Position numbers and translations under genes: made by a program. The notes under the pieces were generated by a model. It was not told where the DNA came from. It saw only the letters and a list, made by a program, of their open reading frames with translations, and searched no databases. A stretch of DNA of 30,794 nt from NCBI GenBank assembly GCA_030587365.1, contig JAUQZE010000045.1:1-30794 (forward strand), in the 5' to 3' direction. This document shows, in pieces, positions 7,849 through 15,431 of the stretch. How positions within the stretch are numbered: the stretch's first letter is position 1; the number at the start of each line of letters is the position of its first letter. Source of the DNA: Candidatus Freyarchaeota archaeon (GTDB lineage Archaea; Asgardarchaeota; Jordiarchaeia; Jordiarchaeales; Jordiarchaeaceae).

Positions 7849-7852
7849 TAAA
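7849..7852. repeat. target-site duplication TAAA, right copy
   Basis: TAAA directly outside the IS-B terminus, matching 2453-2456 outside IS-A. Confidence 0.65.
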
Positions 7853-8603
7853 GGTTGAGTATGAATTTGGTTTTTTCAACTATGATCTCATGCAGCTCTT
7901 CTAGATTGATGCCGAATTTGCTGCAGATTAGGTAAACGTCCAGAAAGTCGCGTGCTTTAATCCCTTTCCGCGTCAGAATCGCCCTTACCTTTTCGCTCAG
8001 AATCTCCCGAATATCGTACACGTCGAAGCTGATTCCCTGTGTGTATTCTTTGTACTCTGGAAACAGGGCGTCGAGGCCCTCCTGTGGTGCCTTGGTTAGC
8101 AGGCTTTTCAGTTCTGCTTTCTGCGGGGGGAAGTACAGTTTTTCAACGAAGTTTATCTGGGTTTTTATGAAGCTTCCCCGTTCAAGCGTTTCTGACTGGT
8201 ACCAAATTTTGAATGTGCTGGTTTTGTCGCTTCCGCCGAGCTCCACATAGTTTCTGTTGTGCTTCTCGCACTTGAAGTCCAAACCGCGCTTCAAGACTAT
8301 CTCCTCAAAAACAGAACCCACTTCATCTATGACTTTTGACAGATAACTCCGAATCTCCTTCTGGGATTTGCCCTCAAAGACTTCTTGATTCTTCTAGGTG
8401 AAGTCTATGTCCTCTGAGAAACGGAAGTAACCTAGGTAGCATTTTATCAGGCATGTTCCACCCTTGAAAACGAAATTTTCCGAAAAGAACTTGTTCTCGG
8501 AAAGGTCGAGGAGTAACTGGTGGAGAATCAAATCCTTTTCAATCAAATCAGTCCTCCTGATTCCCTGAATCCTACCGACTTCACTTACAAAATCTTTCCT
8601 CAT
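7849..8603 (-). pseudogene. 5' part of AbiEii-type nucleotidyltransferase toxin gene, with internal amber codon
   Basis: The ATG at 8603 overlaps the stop of the antitoxin gene by 4 bp (ATGA). The N-terminal part carries the family signature: FVFKGGTCLIKCY (residues 45-57) and RFSEDIDF (61-68), with Asp65 and Asp67 the metal ligands of the nucleotidyltransferase site. Codon 70 (8394-8396) is TAG, after which the same frame continues KNQEVFEGKSQKEIRSYLSK and on through KIWYQSETLERGSFIKTQIN to 7849. The residue there is often Trp in relatives as I recall them (TGG to TAG is one change). The C-terminal part lies at 2272-2456 beyond the transposon. AbiEii toxins transfer nucleotides to tRNA and are neutralised by AbiEi. 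This copy should be inactive unless the amber is read through and the element excises. Confidence 0.8.
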
Positions 8604-9235
8604 TGGAACACCTCTTTAACAATTTCTGCGACGGTCTTCGGATATCTCTCAGAATACTTCATAATTTTTGCTTTGGAAGCGTTCTTCGTCCAATCCTCAA
8701 CATCCAAAACTATCTTGTCCTTCGGTATCCCATTGTACCTCCACACGTAGATGAAGTCAAGAATCGTTTTCTCAACATCAGAGTACCTCAACCGATCCTC
8801 CACCGTTAAACCGAACTCCAGCAAAGCGGGCGCAAGCTTAACGAATTTGAACTTGTATCCCGTGATGTTCACCGGCTTTGCGCGAAAAATCCTGTCATTT
8901 ACAACGTAATCGACGGCAAAATGTTCGTGAGTCACGTTATTCAGTTTCAAGGCGGTGTACAAGCCGAAATACCAGTTCTCAACATTTTTCAGCTCCATAC
9001 CCTTCGCAACCAGTTCCAGATGACTATACCTAGTTTTGCCCAGTTCAATCTCATCCAAAGACTTGATGTAAAAGACGCCTCGAAAAATCCGTACCAGGTA
9101 ACCCCTCGAAATAAAGTGCCTTATGACTATTTCATAGTTGAGATTCATTGAGCGGCAGTAACGTTTGAGCTCCGCAGAGGTCACAAACTCCTTTCCTTCC
9201 ATGCGAAGTTTCCTGAGTAAAAGGTTCGTTTTCAT
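8600..9235 (-). CDS. AbiEi-type antitoxin / transcriptional regulator
   Basis: 211 residues from the ATG at 9235. An in-frame ATG at 9310 exists, but its extra 25 residues look like translated promoter sequence. The N-terminal winged helix (roughly 1-60) includes EFVTSAELKRYCRSMNLNY and GYLVRIFRGVFYIKS. The rest is the AbiEi C-terminal domain (HLELVAKGMELKNVENWYFG; YSDVEKTILDFIYVWRYNG). AbiEi proteins bind their own promoter and block the AbiEii toxin. The gene overlaps the toxin start by 4 bp, the usual bicistronic layout. It appears intact although its partner is broken. Confidence 0.8.
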   Translation of the reverse strand: MKTNLLLRKLRMEGKEFVTSAELKRYCRSMNLNYEIVIRHFISRGYLVRIFRGVFYIKSLDEIELGKTRYSHLELVAKGMELKNVENWYFGLYTALKLNNVTHEHFAVDYVVNDRIFRAKPVNITGYKFKFVKLAPALLEFGLTVEDRLRYSDVEKTILDFIYVWRYNGIPKDKIVLDVEDWTKNASKAKIMKYSERYPKTVAEIVKEVFQ

Positions 9236-9270
9236 ACATATCACAAAGTCACAGAAATTTGATATTCTAA

Positions 9271-9278
9271 TATATATC
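9271..9278 (-). promoter_or_regulatory. TATA-like box for the AbiE operon
   Basis: GATATATA on the minus strand lies about 36-43 bp before the ATG at 9235, which would give a leader of about 12 bases. No ribosome-binding site is visible near the start. Confidence 0.4.
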
Positions 9279-9459
9279 AGAACGTAATATAAATTCTTAT
9301 TCCCCACCAAAAAATTCGCTTACTAGCATCCTTGACATAGGTGTTCAATCACTCAATACAATAACAACCAGCACCAATTACCATCATCACTAAGAAAGGA
9401 GAATATCATAATAGAACACAGGGACATAAAAAAAAGAAACCAATAGAAAATTTGAAACT

Positions 9460-9876
9460 ATGAAATATGATACAATATTCTTTGAAAGAAATAATGCCGA
9501 TACAGAAAGGCTTTTTAAGAATGACAAGATTTCCAAAACTATGAAATATGACACAATGTCCATTAAGAAAGAGAATGCCGAGGTTCTAGTCAACGCTTTC
9601 AAAAGGTAGTTTAAACCATCATTTGAATTCACTTCAAAATCAGGGAATGTTAAAATTCTATTTTTAGAGAAATACAATTTGAGGACCGATTCCACTCTTG
9701 CGGCCACCGTGTTATTTGATTTCGAGGGTAAAGACTCATGCATCATAAACATAGTTGTTTCTGGTGGAAAAATAGGGCTAGCACAGGTGGATTGGGGAGC
9801 AGAGAATTCCATGTTGAAAGATATCAAGCGCTTTTTCCAAAAATCTGGCTGTGAAAAGGGGTGGAAAGAAGTATGA
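9460..9876 (+). pseudogene. unknown small gene interrupted by an in-frame amber codon, with a duplicated 5' end
   Basis: One plus-strand frame runs from ATG 9460 or 9541 to the stop at 9874-9876, broken once by TAG at 9607-9609. Before it: MKYDTMSIKKENAEVLVNAF and KR. After it: FKPSFEFTSKSGNVKILFLE..., then LRTDSTLAATVLFDFEGKD and SGGKIGLAQVDWGAENSMLK. The protein-like composition continues across the amber. The first 27 codons (from 9460) are a diverged tandem copy of the next stretch: KYDT and NAD/NAE recur 81 bp apart. I do not recognise the family. It may be a nonsense mutant, or translation may start after the amber at TTG 9679. It lies between the AbiE locus and the moaD-like gene with no clear operon partner. 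Confidence 0.5.
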
Positions 9877-9897
9877 AATCCGAATGTTAATTAAAAG

Positions 9898-10191
9898 TCA
9901 GCCCCCAGCAATAGCCATGGTCAATTCTACCTTGGAACCCTCTCTCAGCATAGTTTTATCATAACCACCCTGTTCATGGGGATCCTGACCGTCAACAACC
10001 ACCATAATCAGGGGTTTGAGTTCCTTCTCCTTCTTATCCCACAACTTGTCGTGCAAAGCGTCCCCCTTATGCTTTTTAACAATCAAGTTCATCAAATCCG
10101 TAAGTGAGGAACCCTTTTGCAAATCATATTCCTCTAAAGAGGTGCCGGCAAGCTCCTTAACCATACCATAATACTTGACGGTAATCCTCAT
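9898..10191 (-). CDS. MoaD/ThiS-family sulfur carrier protein
   Basis: 97 residues with the ubiquitin-like MoaD pattern: ITVKYYGMVKELAGTSLEEY at the start, PLIMVVVDGQDP in the middle, LREGSKVELTMAIAGG at the end. The C-terminal Gly-Gly is the site that is adenylated and thiocarboxylated by a MoeB-like enzyme. Family members supply sulfur for the dithiolene of molybdopterin or tungstopterin, or for tRNA and other sulfur transfer. The three tungsten-type AORs 1.5-12 kb away make a tungstopterin role attractive, but this is inference from proximity. No other cofactor genes are in the window. The gene is on the minus strand and appears monocistronic. Confidence 0.8.
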   Translation of the reverse strand: MRITVKYYGMVKELAGTSLEEYDLQKGSSLTDLMNLIVKKHKGDALHDKLWDKKEKELKPLIMVVVDGQDPHEQGGYDKTMLREGSKVELTMAIAGG

Positions 10192-10300
10192 TCCACATCA
10201 TTAACTCCCTAAAATCCTAAACAAGCCACAAGACCCGTGCTACCGTACCACAAAAATTACTAAACAACCAAATATTTTAATATTTACGCTACGCTTCTTA

Positions 10301-10326
10301 CACTGCTATTAATATTGTTAACAGTG
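10301..10326. promoter_or_regulatory. 26-bp inverted repeat, possible operator
   Basis: CACTGCTA and TAACAGTG pair with one mismatch around a 10-base AT-rich centre. It lies about 110 bp before the moaD-like gene and 180 bp before the MNT gene, so either could be controlled from it. Confidence 0.35.
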
Positions 10327-10474
10327 AAGCTGTGGAGAGATACTTGGTTTATTCTTCCCTTTGCATATTTTATTTGAAAGAAATTCCATTTAACACAGCG
10401 ACTTTTCTGAGCAGGAAGAGAACTCTGGAGAACTCCAATGTAAAACTATTGTAAAGTTTCTATACTTAGTAAAG

Positions 10475-10483
10475 TTTAAAATT
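10475..10483 (+). promoter_or_regulatory. TATA-like box of the MNT-HEPN operon
   Basis: TTTAAAATT centred about 26 bp before the ATG at 10506, the spacing for a leaderless archaeal transcript. It overlaps the second GTAAAGTTT direct repeat, a possible site for autoregulation by the winged-helix part of the MNT protein. Confidence 0.5.
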
Positions 10484-10505
10484 CAAATCTCACAATTTAT
10501 TTAAT

Positions 10506-11132
10506 ATGAAAAATAGAATACTGAAACTCTTCAAGTTTACACCAGAAGGAACAATTATACATGCCTTATCAAGTGGAGAGAAGTCTTTCTCGGAACTTAT
10601 TAAAGAAACAGGTCTCAGCGAGAGATGGCTATCGATAAAACTAAAAGAACTACTTCAATTAGGCTTAGTAAAGCTCAACAGCAAAGGCTATCGGGTGGAC
10701 CAGGAAAGGTTACACAATATTTTAGCAGCCTCTTATAAGGAGATAGCTTGGATAGCGAGTTATGAAATTGTGGAAAATCACCCAGAAGTTTTAAGCGTTG
10801 TACTTTATGGTAGCACAGCCAAAGGTAAAACACATGAAGAAAGCGACGTAGACCTCCTTGTTATTTCCGAAAGTCAGTTAGATCTTGCCGATTACGAATA
10901 TAAAATTTCCATGAAGTATGGGGTAGTCTTTGAGATAACTTCCATTACTATCAAAGAATTCATTGCCATGCTCCACTTTGAATCCTCACTACTTTTCGGA
11001 ATCCTAGAAGGATACGACGTACTCTTCGACAGTGCGGGAATCACCACATTGTTGAAGGTGTTCAAGAAGGACATTTCCAAAAATTGGAGCTACAATAAAG
11101 ATGAGGAAATATGGCTGAAACTGAAGAAATAA
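10506..11132 (+). CDS. winged-helix + MNT nucleotidyltransferase antitoxin (type VII-like)
   Basis: 208 residues. Residues 10-65 form a winged helix (GTIIHALSSGEKSFSELIKE; LSIKLKELLQLGLVKL). Residues 95-145 are a minimal nucleotidyltransferase: VVLYGSTAKGKTHEESDVDL carries Gly102-Ser103 and the metal ligands Asp114 and Asp116. In type VII systems the MNT protein inactivates its HEPN partner by adding AMP to it. The fused winged helix suggests it also represses its own promoter. It overlaps the HEPN gene by 22 bp, so the two are translationally coupled. The start gives a leaderless message. Confidence 0.8.
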   Translation: MKNRILKLFKFTPEGTIIHALSSGEKSFSELIKETGLSERWLSIKLKELLQLGLVKLNSKGYRVDQERLHNILAASYKEIAWIASYEIVENHPEVLSVVLYGSTAKGKTHEESDVDLLVISESQLDLADYEYKISMKYGVVFEITSITIKEFIAMLHFESSLLFGILEGYDVLFDSAGITTLLKVFKKDISKNWSYNKDEEIWLKLKK

Positions 11133-11551
11133 GAGCCTTCATTAGAAACGCAGAAGAACAACTAATTGACGCCGAAGTCAGCCTACAAGGGAAAAGATAC
11201 CACCTTTCTTTCCTATGCAGTGCATTAAGTGCGGAGAACGCAACTACCGCGCTGATCATAGCCCTCGGAAGAAGGACCAGCAAAAAACATAACAACTGGA
11301 TGATTCTTGGAAACATCACATCAGACGTAAATGAGAAAATAAAGACAACCATCCGAGAAATCTCTATAAAACTTCACGAAATTGAACCCCATATACCAAA
11401 ACTCCTACGATACCCATTCCACTTCAAAGAAAAATGGTTAATACCTCCAGAGTACTACACCCAAGAAATGGCCGAAGAAGCCCTCCAAAAAGCAAGACAT
11501 ATTCTAAAACTTACTCTAAGTTGTTTAGATGAACTGAAAATCAGCATATAA
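11111..11551 (+). CDS. HEPN-domain RNase toxin
   Basis: 146 residues, helical, with the HEPN signature: an N-terminal helix (IRAFIRNAEEQLIDAEVSL), then SFLCSALSAENATTALIIAL and RRTSKKHNN. Arg54/Arg55 and His60 form the R-x4-6-H catalytic motif of HEPN ribonucleases. In the best studied MntA-HepT pairs a Tyr follows as H-x-Y and is the AMP acceptor; here that position is Asn62 (HNNW), so AMP transfer to that site cannot occur. The partner is the upstream overlapping MNT gene. The residues that bind RNA cannot be read from sequence. Confidence 0.8.
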   Translation: MAETEEIRAFIRNAEEQLIDAEVSLQGKRYHLSFLCSALSAENATTALIIALGRRTSKKHNNWMILGNITSDVNEKIKTTIREISIKLHEIEPHIPKLLRYPFHFKEKWLIPPEYYTQEMAEEALQKARHILKLTLSCLDELKISI

Positions 11552-11560
11552 AAATAAACT

Positions 11561-11590
11561 ATTTTTTCACTTTTATTTTCATAACTTTTT
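11561..11590 (+). terminator. T-rich terminator after the HEPN gene
   Basis: Several runs of four to six T (ATTTTTTCAC, TTTTATTTTC, CTTTTT) just after the stop at 11551, as in archaeal U-tract termination. Confidence 0.5.
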
Positions 11591-11649
11591 CGAGTATTTA
11601 TTTAAATTTTACAAGCAATGGGAAAAAATGCGAAACACAAAACAAACAA

Positions 11650-11700
11650 AACCAGCAAAACAAGAAAAACAATTAAAATAAAAGAAAAAAGGAAGAGAGG
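11650..11700 (-). terminator. T-rich terminator after AOR-1
   Basis: On the minus strand, runs of T (TTTTTTC, TTTTATTTTAATTG, TTTTTCTTG) begin about 17 bp after the AOR-1 stop. An equivalent T-rich tract follows AOR-2. Confidence 0.5.
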
Positions 11701-11716
11701 TTTCAGTTAAACAGAC

Positions 11717-13588
11717 TTATTCTCCCCAGAGATCCTTAGCCACATCGGGCAAACCAATAATTAGCAATCGATCCTTCGTGGGGATAGCGTCCTCAGTCCA
11801 GCCACGCCACGCATAGTACTCCTGCATCATCTCATCCATCGGCGGAACCTTACCTTTCTGACCACCCTCCTTGGTAGGTGTCAAAAGCCTCGGCGGAAGC
11901 TTATTATCCTTATCGCGCATACCACAACGCACATTATAAGCCCACTTAAGATTGTACAAACGATCCACAGTGATATTCAAAGTCAGCTCATCGATTGGCC
12001 AACCGCAACAATTCTTGAAGGCGTCCAAGAAAATCTGCGTGGTCATTGGTGTAGCTCCGAAAAAGCATACTACTGTTGATCCCAGTAGTGCGAATAGGTC
12101 TTGCACGATTCCGGCGATTTCGCCTTTCCTTGCGGGGTCAAATCTTCCAGTTCTTTTTGTTATTCCTGCGCCGGGGTTTAGTATTCCCATGTCTGCTATG
12201 CAGGCGTATCCGGTTACGTGGCACGCTCCTCTGTGCGCGGTGGCGTATTCTACCCCCATCACGTAGTATGCTCTAGGGTCGTGCCCTGGGGCTTCAAGTC
12301 CTTTGACTGTGGTGAGGAAATCATACCCTTTACCCAGTTTGTCAGCTGCTGCTTGTGAACCGTCGGCTAGGAGTGCTCCTGCTTTTCCTTCTCTCTTGAC
12401 TATCTTCTCTAGTATCTGAATCATTGCATTAGAGTCTCCCCATTTTAGTTTTATTCCGTCGATGTCATCCTTTTTTATTATTCCCTTCTCAAGCGCTTCT
12501 GTTGCCCAGGCGATTGTTGAACCTGTAGATATAGTGTCTACTCCGTAGTCATTGCAGAGGTAGTTCGCCCAAGATATTGATTTAAGGTCGTCTATGAGTT
12601 GCAAGGAGCCGAACGTTACACAGGTTTCATATTCAGGTCCCGGTCCTTCGTACGGGTAGGGTTCTTCCATCAATATCCATCTGCCGCATCTTATGGGACA
12701 GCCAAAGCAGCCAGTTCCTTCCTTGAGTATGGTTCGAGCCATCTCTCCCCCACCAATCTTGGTTGTTCCTTCCCATTCTCCCAGTTGCCAGTTTTTGATG
12801 GGGATGTCTCCTAGGGGTGCCATAGAGTCCATCATGTATTCGGTTCCATACTTTTGCATTCCTAATGCGAGCATGGGTCCGACGGTGCTGGGTGATCCCT
12901 TGGGAATAATCAATCGGGTAACTTTTTTGATTTGTTCTTTTACTGCGTTGGGGTTTGCCCACTGTATTTCTCCGGTTCCTCTTATGGCTATGGCTTTGAA
13001 GTTTTTGCTCCCCATAACTGCTCCGGAGCCTCCTCTTCCTAGGGCTCGGGCTTCATCGTTTAGAATGTTGGCTAGTTTCGATTTTTTCTCGCCTGCGGGC
13101 CCTATGCATAGGACTCTGGCTTTTTTCTCGCCGATTTCTTCTTGGATCATTTCTTGGGTTCTGAAGGTTCCTTGTCCCCATATTTTTGAGGCATCTCTGA
13201 GTTCTTTTTCAGCGTCTTTTACCCAGAGGTATACTGGTTTTTTGGATTTTCCTTCGATGACTATTCCATCGTATCCTGCTCTTTTCATTTCGACTGCGAA
13301 GTAGCCGCCGGAGCTGGCTTCTCCGTAACCGTGAGAGACTGGTGATTTGAACACTACGGTGAATCTTGAACTGCAGGGTAAGCCGCCTGAAAGGGGTCCT
13401 GTAAAGAAGTAGAGTTTGTTTCTCTCGTCGAACTCGTCAATGTCGGGGGGGACTTCGTCGTAGAGTAGTCGGGCTCCGAATCCGCTGCCTCCGAACCAGG
13501 TTTTTGCCCATTGCTCTTCTAATGGTACTTCTTTTATTGTTCCCTCTGAGAGGTTTACTCTCAGGTATTTACCCATCCATCCGAACAT
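11717..13588 (-). CDS. tungsten-type aldehyde ferredoxin oxidoreductase (AOR-1)
   Basis: About 623 residues. I place the start at ATG 13588, six bases after AGGTGA; a GTG at 13597 overlapping the upstream stop would add three residues. The N-terminal domain has FGWMGKYLRVNL and WFGGSGFGARLLYDE. The pterin loop is GRGGSGAVMGSKNFKAIAIRG. From the GTG start, Cys297, Cys300, Cys304 (CFGCPIRC) and Cys511 match the four [4Fe-4S] ligands of the family; PEYET and the HRGACH segment supply the catalytic Glu and His region. Family enzymes oxidise aldehydes to acids with ferredoxin, or reduce acids when ferredoxin is very reduced. The DUF362 iron-sulfur gene is directly upstream. Strand composition changes abruptly at the Cys511 codon. 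It is a paralogue of AOR-2. Substrate unknown. Confidence 0.9.
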   Translation of the reverse strand: MFGWMGKYLRVNLSEGTIKEVPLEEQWAKTWFGGSGFGARLLYDEVPPDIDEFDERNKLYFFTGPLSGGLPCSSRFTVVFKSPVSHGYGEASSGGYFAVEMKRAGYDGIVIEGKSKKPVYLWVKDAEKELRDASKIWGQGTFRTQEMIQEEIGEKKARVLCIGPAGEKKSKLANILNDEARALGRGGSGAVMGSKNFKAIAIRGTGEIQWANPNAVKEQIKKVTRLIIPKGSPSTVGPMLALGMQKYGTEYMMDSMAPLGDIPIKNWQLGEWEGTTKIGGGEMARTILKEGTGCFGCPIRCGRWILMEEPYPYEGPGPEYETCVTFGSLQLIDDLKSISWANYLCNDYGVDTISTGSTIAWATEALEKGIIKKDDIDGIKLKWGDSNAMIQILEKIVKREGKAGALLADGSQAAADKLGKGYDFLTTVKGLEAPGHDPRAYYVMGVEYATAHRGACHVTGYACIADMGILNPGAGITKRTGRFDPARKGEIAGIVQDLFALLGSTVVCFFGATPMTTQIFLDAFKNCCGWPIDELTLNITVDRLYNLKWAYNVRCGMRDKDNKLPPRLLTPTKEGGQKGKVPPMDEMMQEYYAWRGWTEDAIPTKDRLLIIGLPDVAKDLWGE

Positions 13589-13593
13589 CTCTC

Positions 13594-14916
13594 TCACCTC
13601 ACTTTCTGAAAGTCTGGTTCCTCCACGCGTTTGAATCCTTCTGGGGGAATTGGGTGTATCTTCTTGTAGAACTTCCTTAGAATAAGACCCGCGGGTTGCT
13701 GATGTAGGAAGGTTGGTTTTGCTGATTCCATGGGTTCAACGGTTTTGAGTTCGTACTCCTTACTACCTAAGCCTATTGCTTGCCCCACGTTACACTGTAT
13801 GTCCTCGCTTATACCCAAGAATGAGCCTGCGGCGGAAAACTTCATTTTCCCCGAGCCTAGATCCTTATCCTCAGCTGTAGAGCCGGGCATCGCTATTGAT
13901 TGCGTAGCCTTGTCCAGGCAAGCTCGATCTATCGCAACAGGGTCTTTACTGGAGAAAATTCCCATGTTGGGAATAATGGGACGGTCGGAATAAGGAATAC
14001 AGTCACACCAGGGGCTGCTGTCTAATCCAAAGTTTATGAATCCCACTTTTCCTGACTCAAAGGTTTTCATACAGGCTAGGGCGGAATCAGCCGTTGCGAC
14101 ACAAGTAGCTTCGAACCAGTCTAATAATTTCAAGTTTGCGAAAACATTGCAATCTAGGGTCTGCATTTGGTGACACGTGCAACCTTTGCAGAGCTCCCGA
14201 ATGAATTTAAGGGGGCCCTCTTCTGGAACGACCAGCGCCGCTTCAGGACATATGGAATTACATGTTTCCCACTTCGGACATTCCCTGCCTTCACAGTATT
14301 TGGGGATGTATTCCATAGTTTGTAAGCCTAGGACTGGGTGAGCTCCCATGTGGAGATTGTATTTCCCTCTCTTAGATGCACACCCTACACCAACGTTCTT
14401 AATGGCTCCACCAAATACCCCCCATGGGTGTCCCTTGAAGTGGCTGAGGACTATCATGGCGTCTGCGCATGCTACTGCTGTTGCTACGTATTGTTCTTTG
14501 AGTATGTATCCTTCAGGTAGGTCTACTCTGACATCGTCTGTTCCCAGGAAGCCGTCTCCTATTATCACGGGGCATCCTACTGTTCCTGAGTTGAATCCGT
14601 TTCTTTCAACGGTCATGTATTGGTCCCAGGCGTTTGTTCGGAAGCAAAAGGGGGCGTAGGGTAGTGTGGTTGTATCAACTACAAAGGGTCTTCCTCCGAG
14701 TTGTTTTACTTTGTCTACTACTGCTCTTACATAAACGGGTCTGAGATAGCCGGTGTTGTTCCATTCTCCCAAGTGGACTTTTACTACTACATAGTCATCT
14801 TTGTCTATGCACTCATTTAGTTTGGCTACGTCGAATAGATGTAGTGCTTTTGCCACTAAGCTGGTCGCTGTGCTGTAAGCTCTATCGTCCATATAAAATA
14901 CTTCAGATTTTGCCAA
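13594..14916 (-). CDS. DUF362-family iron-sulfur protein (copy 1)
   Basis: 440 residues from TTG 14916, chosen because AAGGAGGAG sits just upstream and the paralogue starts at the same residue (MAKSEVFYMDDR). The open frame continues to 15075, but that extension is low-complexity. The body is the DUF362 fold (KVHLGEWNNTGYLRP, SHFKGHPWGVFGGAIKNVGV). A ferredoxin-like insert has two Cys groups: Cys208, 213, 219, 223 (ECPKWETCNSICPEAAL) and Cys243, 246, 248, 256 (LCKGCTCHQMQTLDC), probably two clusters, with spacing unlike classical CxxCxxCxxxC. It overlaps or abuts AOR-1, so it is likely its electron-transfer subunit, maturation factor or ferredoxin adaptor. That role is inference from the repeated pairing. 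Confidence 0.8.
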   Translation of the reverse strand: MAKSEVFYMDDRAYSTATSLVAKALHLFDVAKLNECIDKDDYVVVKVHLGEWNNTGYLRPVYVRAVVDKVKQLGGRPFVVDTTTLPYAPFCFRTNAWDQYMTVERNGFNSGTVGCPVIIGDGFLGTDDVRVDLPEGYILKEQYVATAVACADAMIVLSHFKGHPWGVFGGAIKNVGVGCASKRGKYNLHMGAHPVLGLQTMEYIPKYCEGRECPKWETCNSICPEAALVVPEEGPLKFIRELCKGCTCHQMQTLDCNVFANLKLLDWFEATCVATADSALACMKTFESGKVGFINFGLDSSPWCDCIPYSDRPIIPNMGIFSSKDPVAIDRACLDKATQSIAMPGSTAEDKDLGSGKMKFSAAGSFLGISEDIQCNVGQAIGLGSKEYELKTVEPMESAKPTFLHQQPAGLILRKFYKKIHPIPPEGFKRVEEPDFQKVR

Positions 14917-15431
14917 TATTGCTCCTCCTTTTCGTAAATATTTTAATTTAAAATTGCTTATTTCTATCTTATATTTCTTTGTATTTTTCGATGATTGCCG
15001 TATTTTGCTGATTTTTATTAGTTTATTATTCTTTTCTCGGCTTTTTCTCTCCTTCTTATTACATATTTTGAGCATCTACAATTTTAATAAATGCCGTATT
15101 ATTACGGTACTTTGTTTTTACTATTATATTAACCTTTTTTTGGGTCTTGAGCAAAAAACAGTTTGTTGGTGGGGTGTTTGGAGCTTTTTTAGGAGGAGTT
15201 ATTGCGGTTGGATTTGTTTTTGAGGCTTTTGGAATTCTTTCCTTAGTATTTTTTAATAAGGTTTATATCCTATGATGTTTGCTTTTTTATTTTTAGTATC
15301 ACATCATCTTTTTTCCTCTTGAACCGAAACTACAACGATCACAAATGCAGATAGAAAATGGATTCACAGAAAAAATAAACAAAAACAAAATGAGGAAAAT
15401 AAAAAGAGGAAAAAGAAAAGTTCAACTCAGC
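14917..15431. other. intergenic region duplicated from the AOR-2 side, with a relic promoter
   Basis: T-rich, 515 bp. Blocks match 18617-18960 in order, including the AATATTTT leader of the DUF362 gene, GGGGTGTTTGG near 15172, and the TATA-like GTTTATAT at 15261-15268. In the other copies GTTTATAT is the promoter of an SCP2-like gene. Here no such gene follows; instead the 3' end of AOR-2 is reached. This marks where the duplicated unit ends. A T-rich tract on the minus strand at 15355-15420 probably terminates AOR-2. Confidence 0.5.

Larger units (their letters stand above)
10192..10505. other. divergent intergenic region with candidate operator and promoters
   Basis: Separates moaD-like (minus) from the MNT gene (plus). 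It holds the AT-rich inverted repeat AAATATT/AATATTT at 10270-10285, a 26-bp inverted repeat at 10301-10326, two direct copies of GTAAAGTTT (10451-10459 and 10469-10477), and a TATA-like box before the MNT gene. Confidence 0.5.

Noticed and set aside
9390..9827. 145-codon minus-strand open frame
   Set aside because: It reads as a Phe/Ser/Leu-rich shadow of the amber-interrupted plus-strand gene, which has the better protein character.
12693..13304. 203-codon plus-strand open frame inside AOR-1
   Set aside because: It is the complement of a well-conserved AOR region; a similar shadow appears opposite AOR-2.
14917..15075. N-terminal extension of DUF362 copy 1
   Set aside because: The extra residues are a Lys/Asn/Ile-rich translation of the T-rich leader, and the paralogue and ribosome-binding site support the TTG at 14916.
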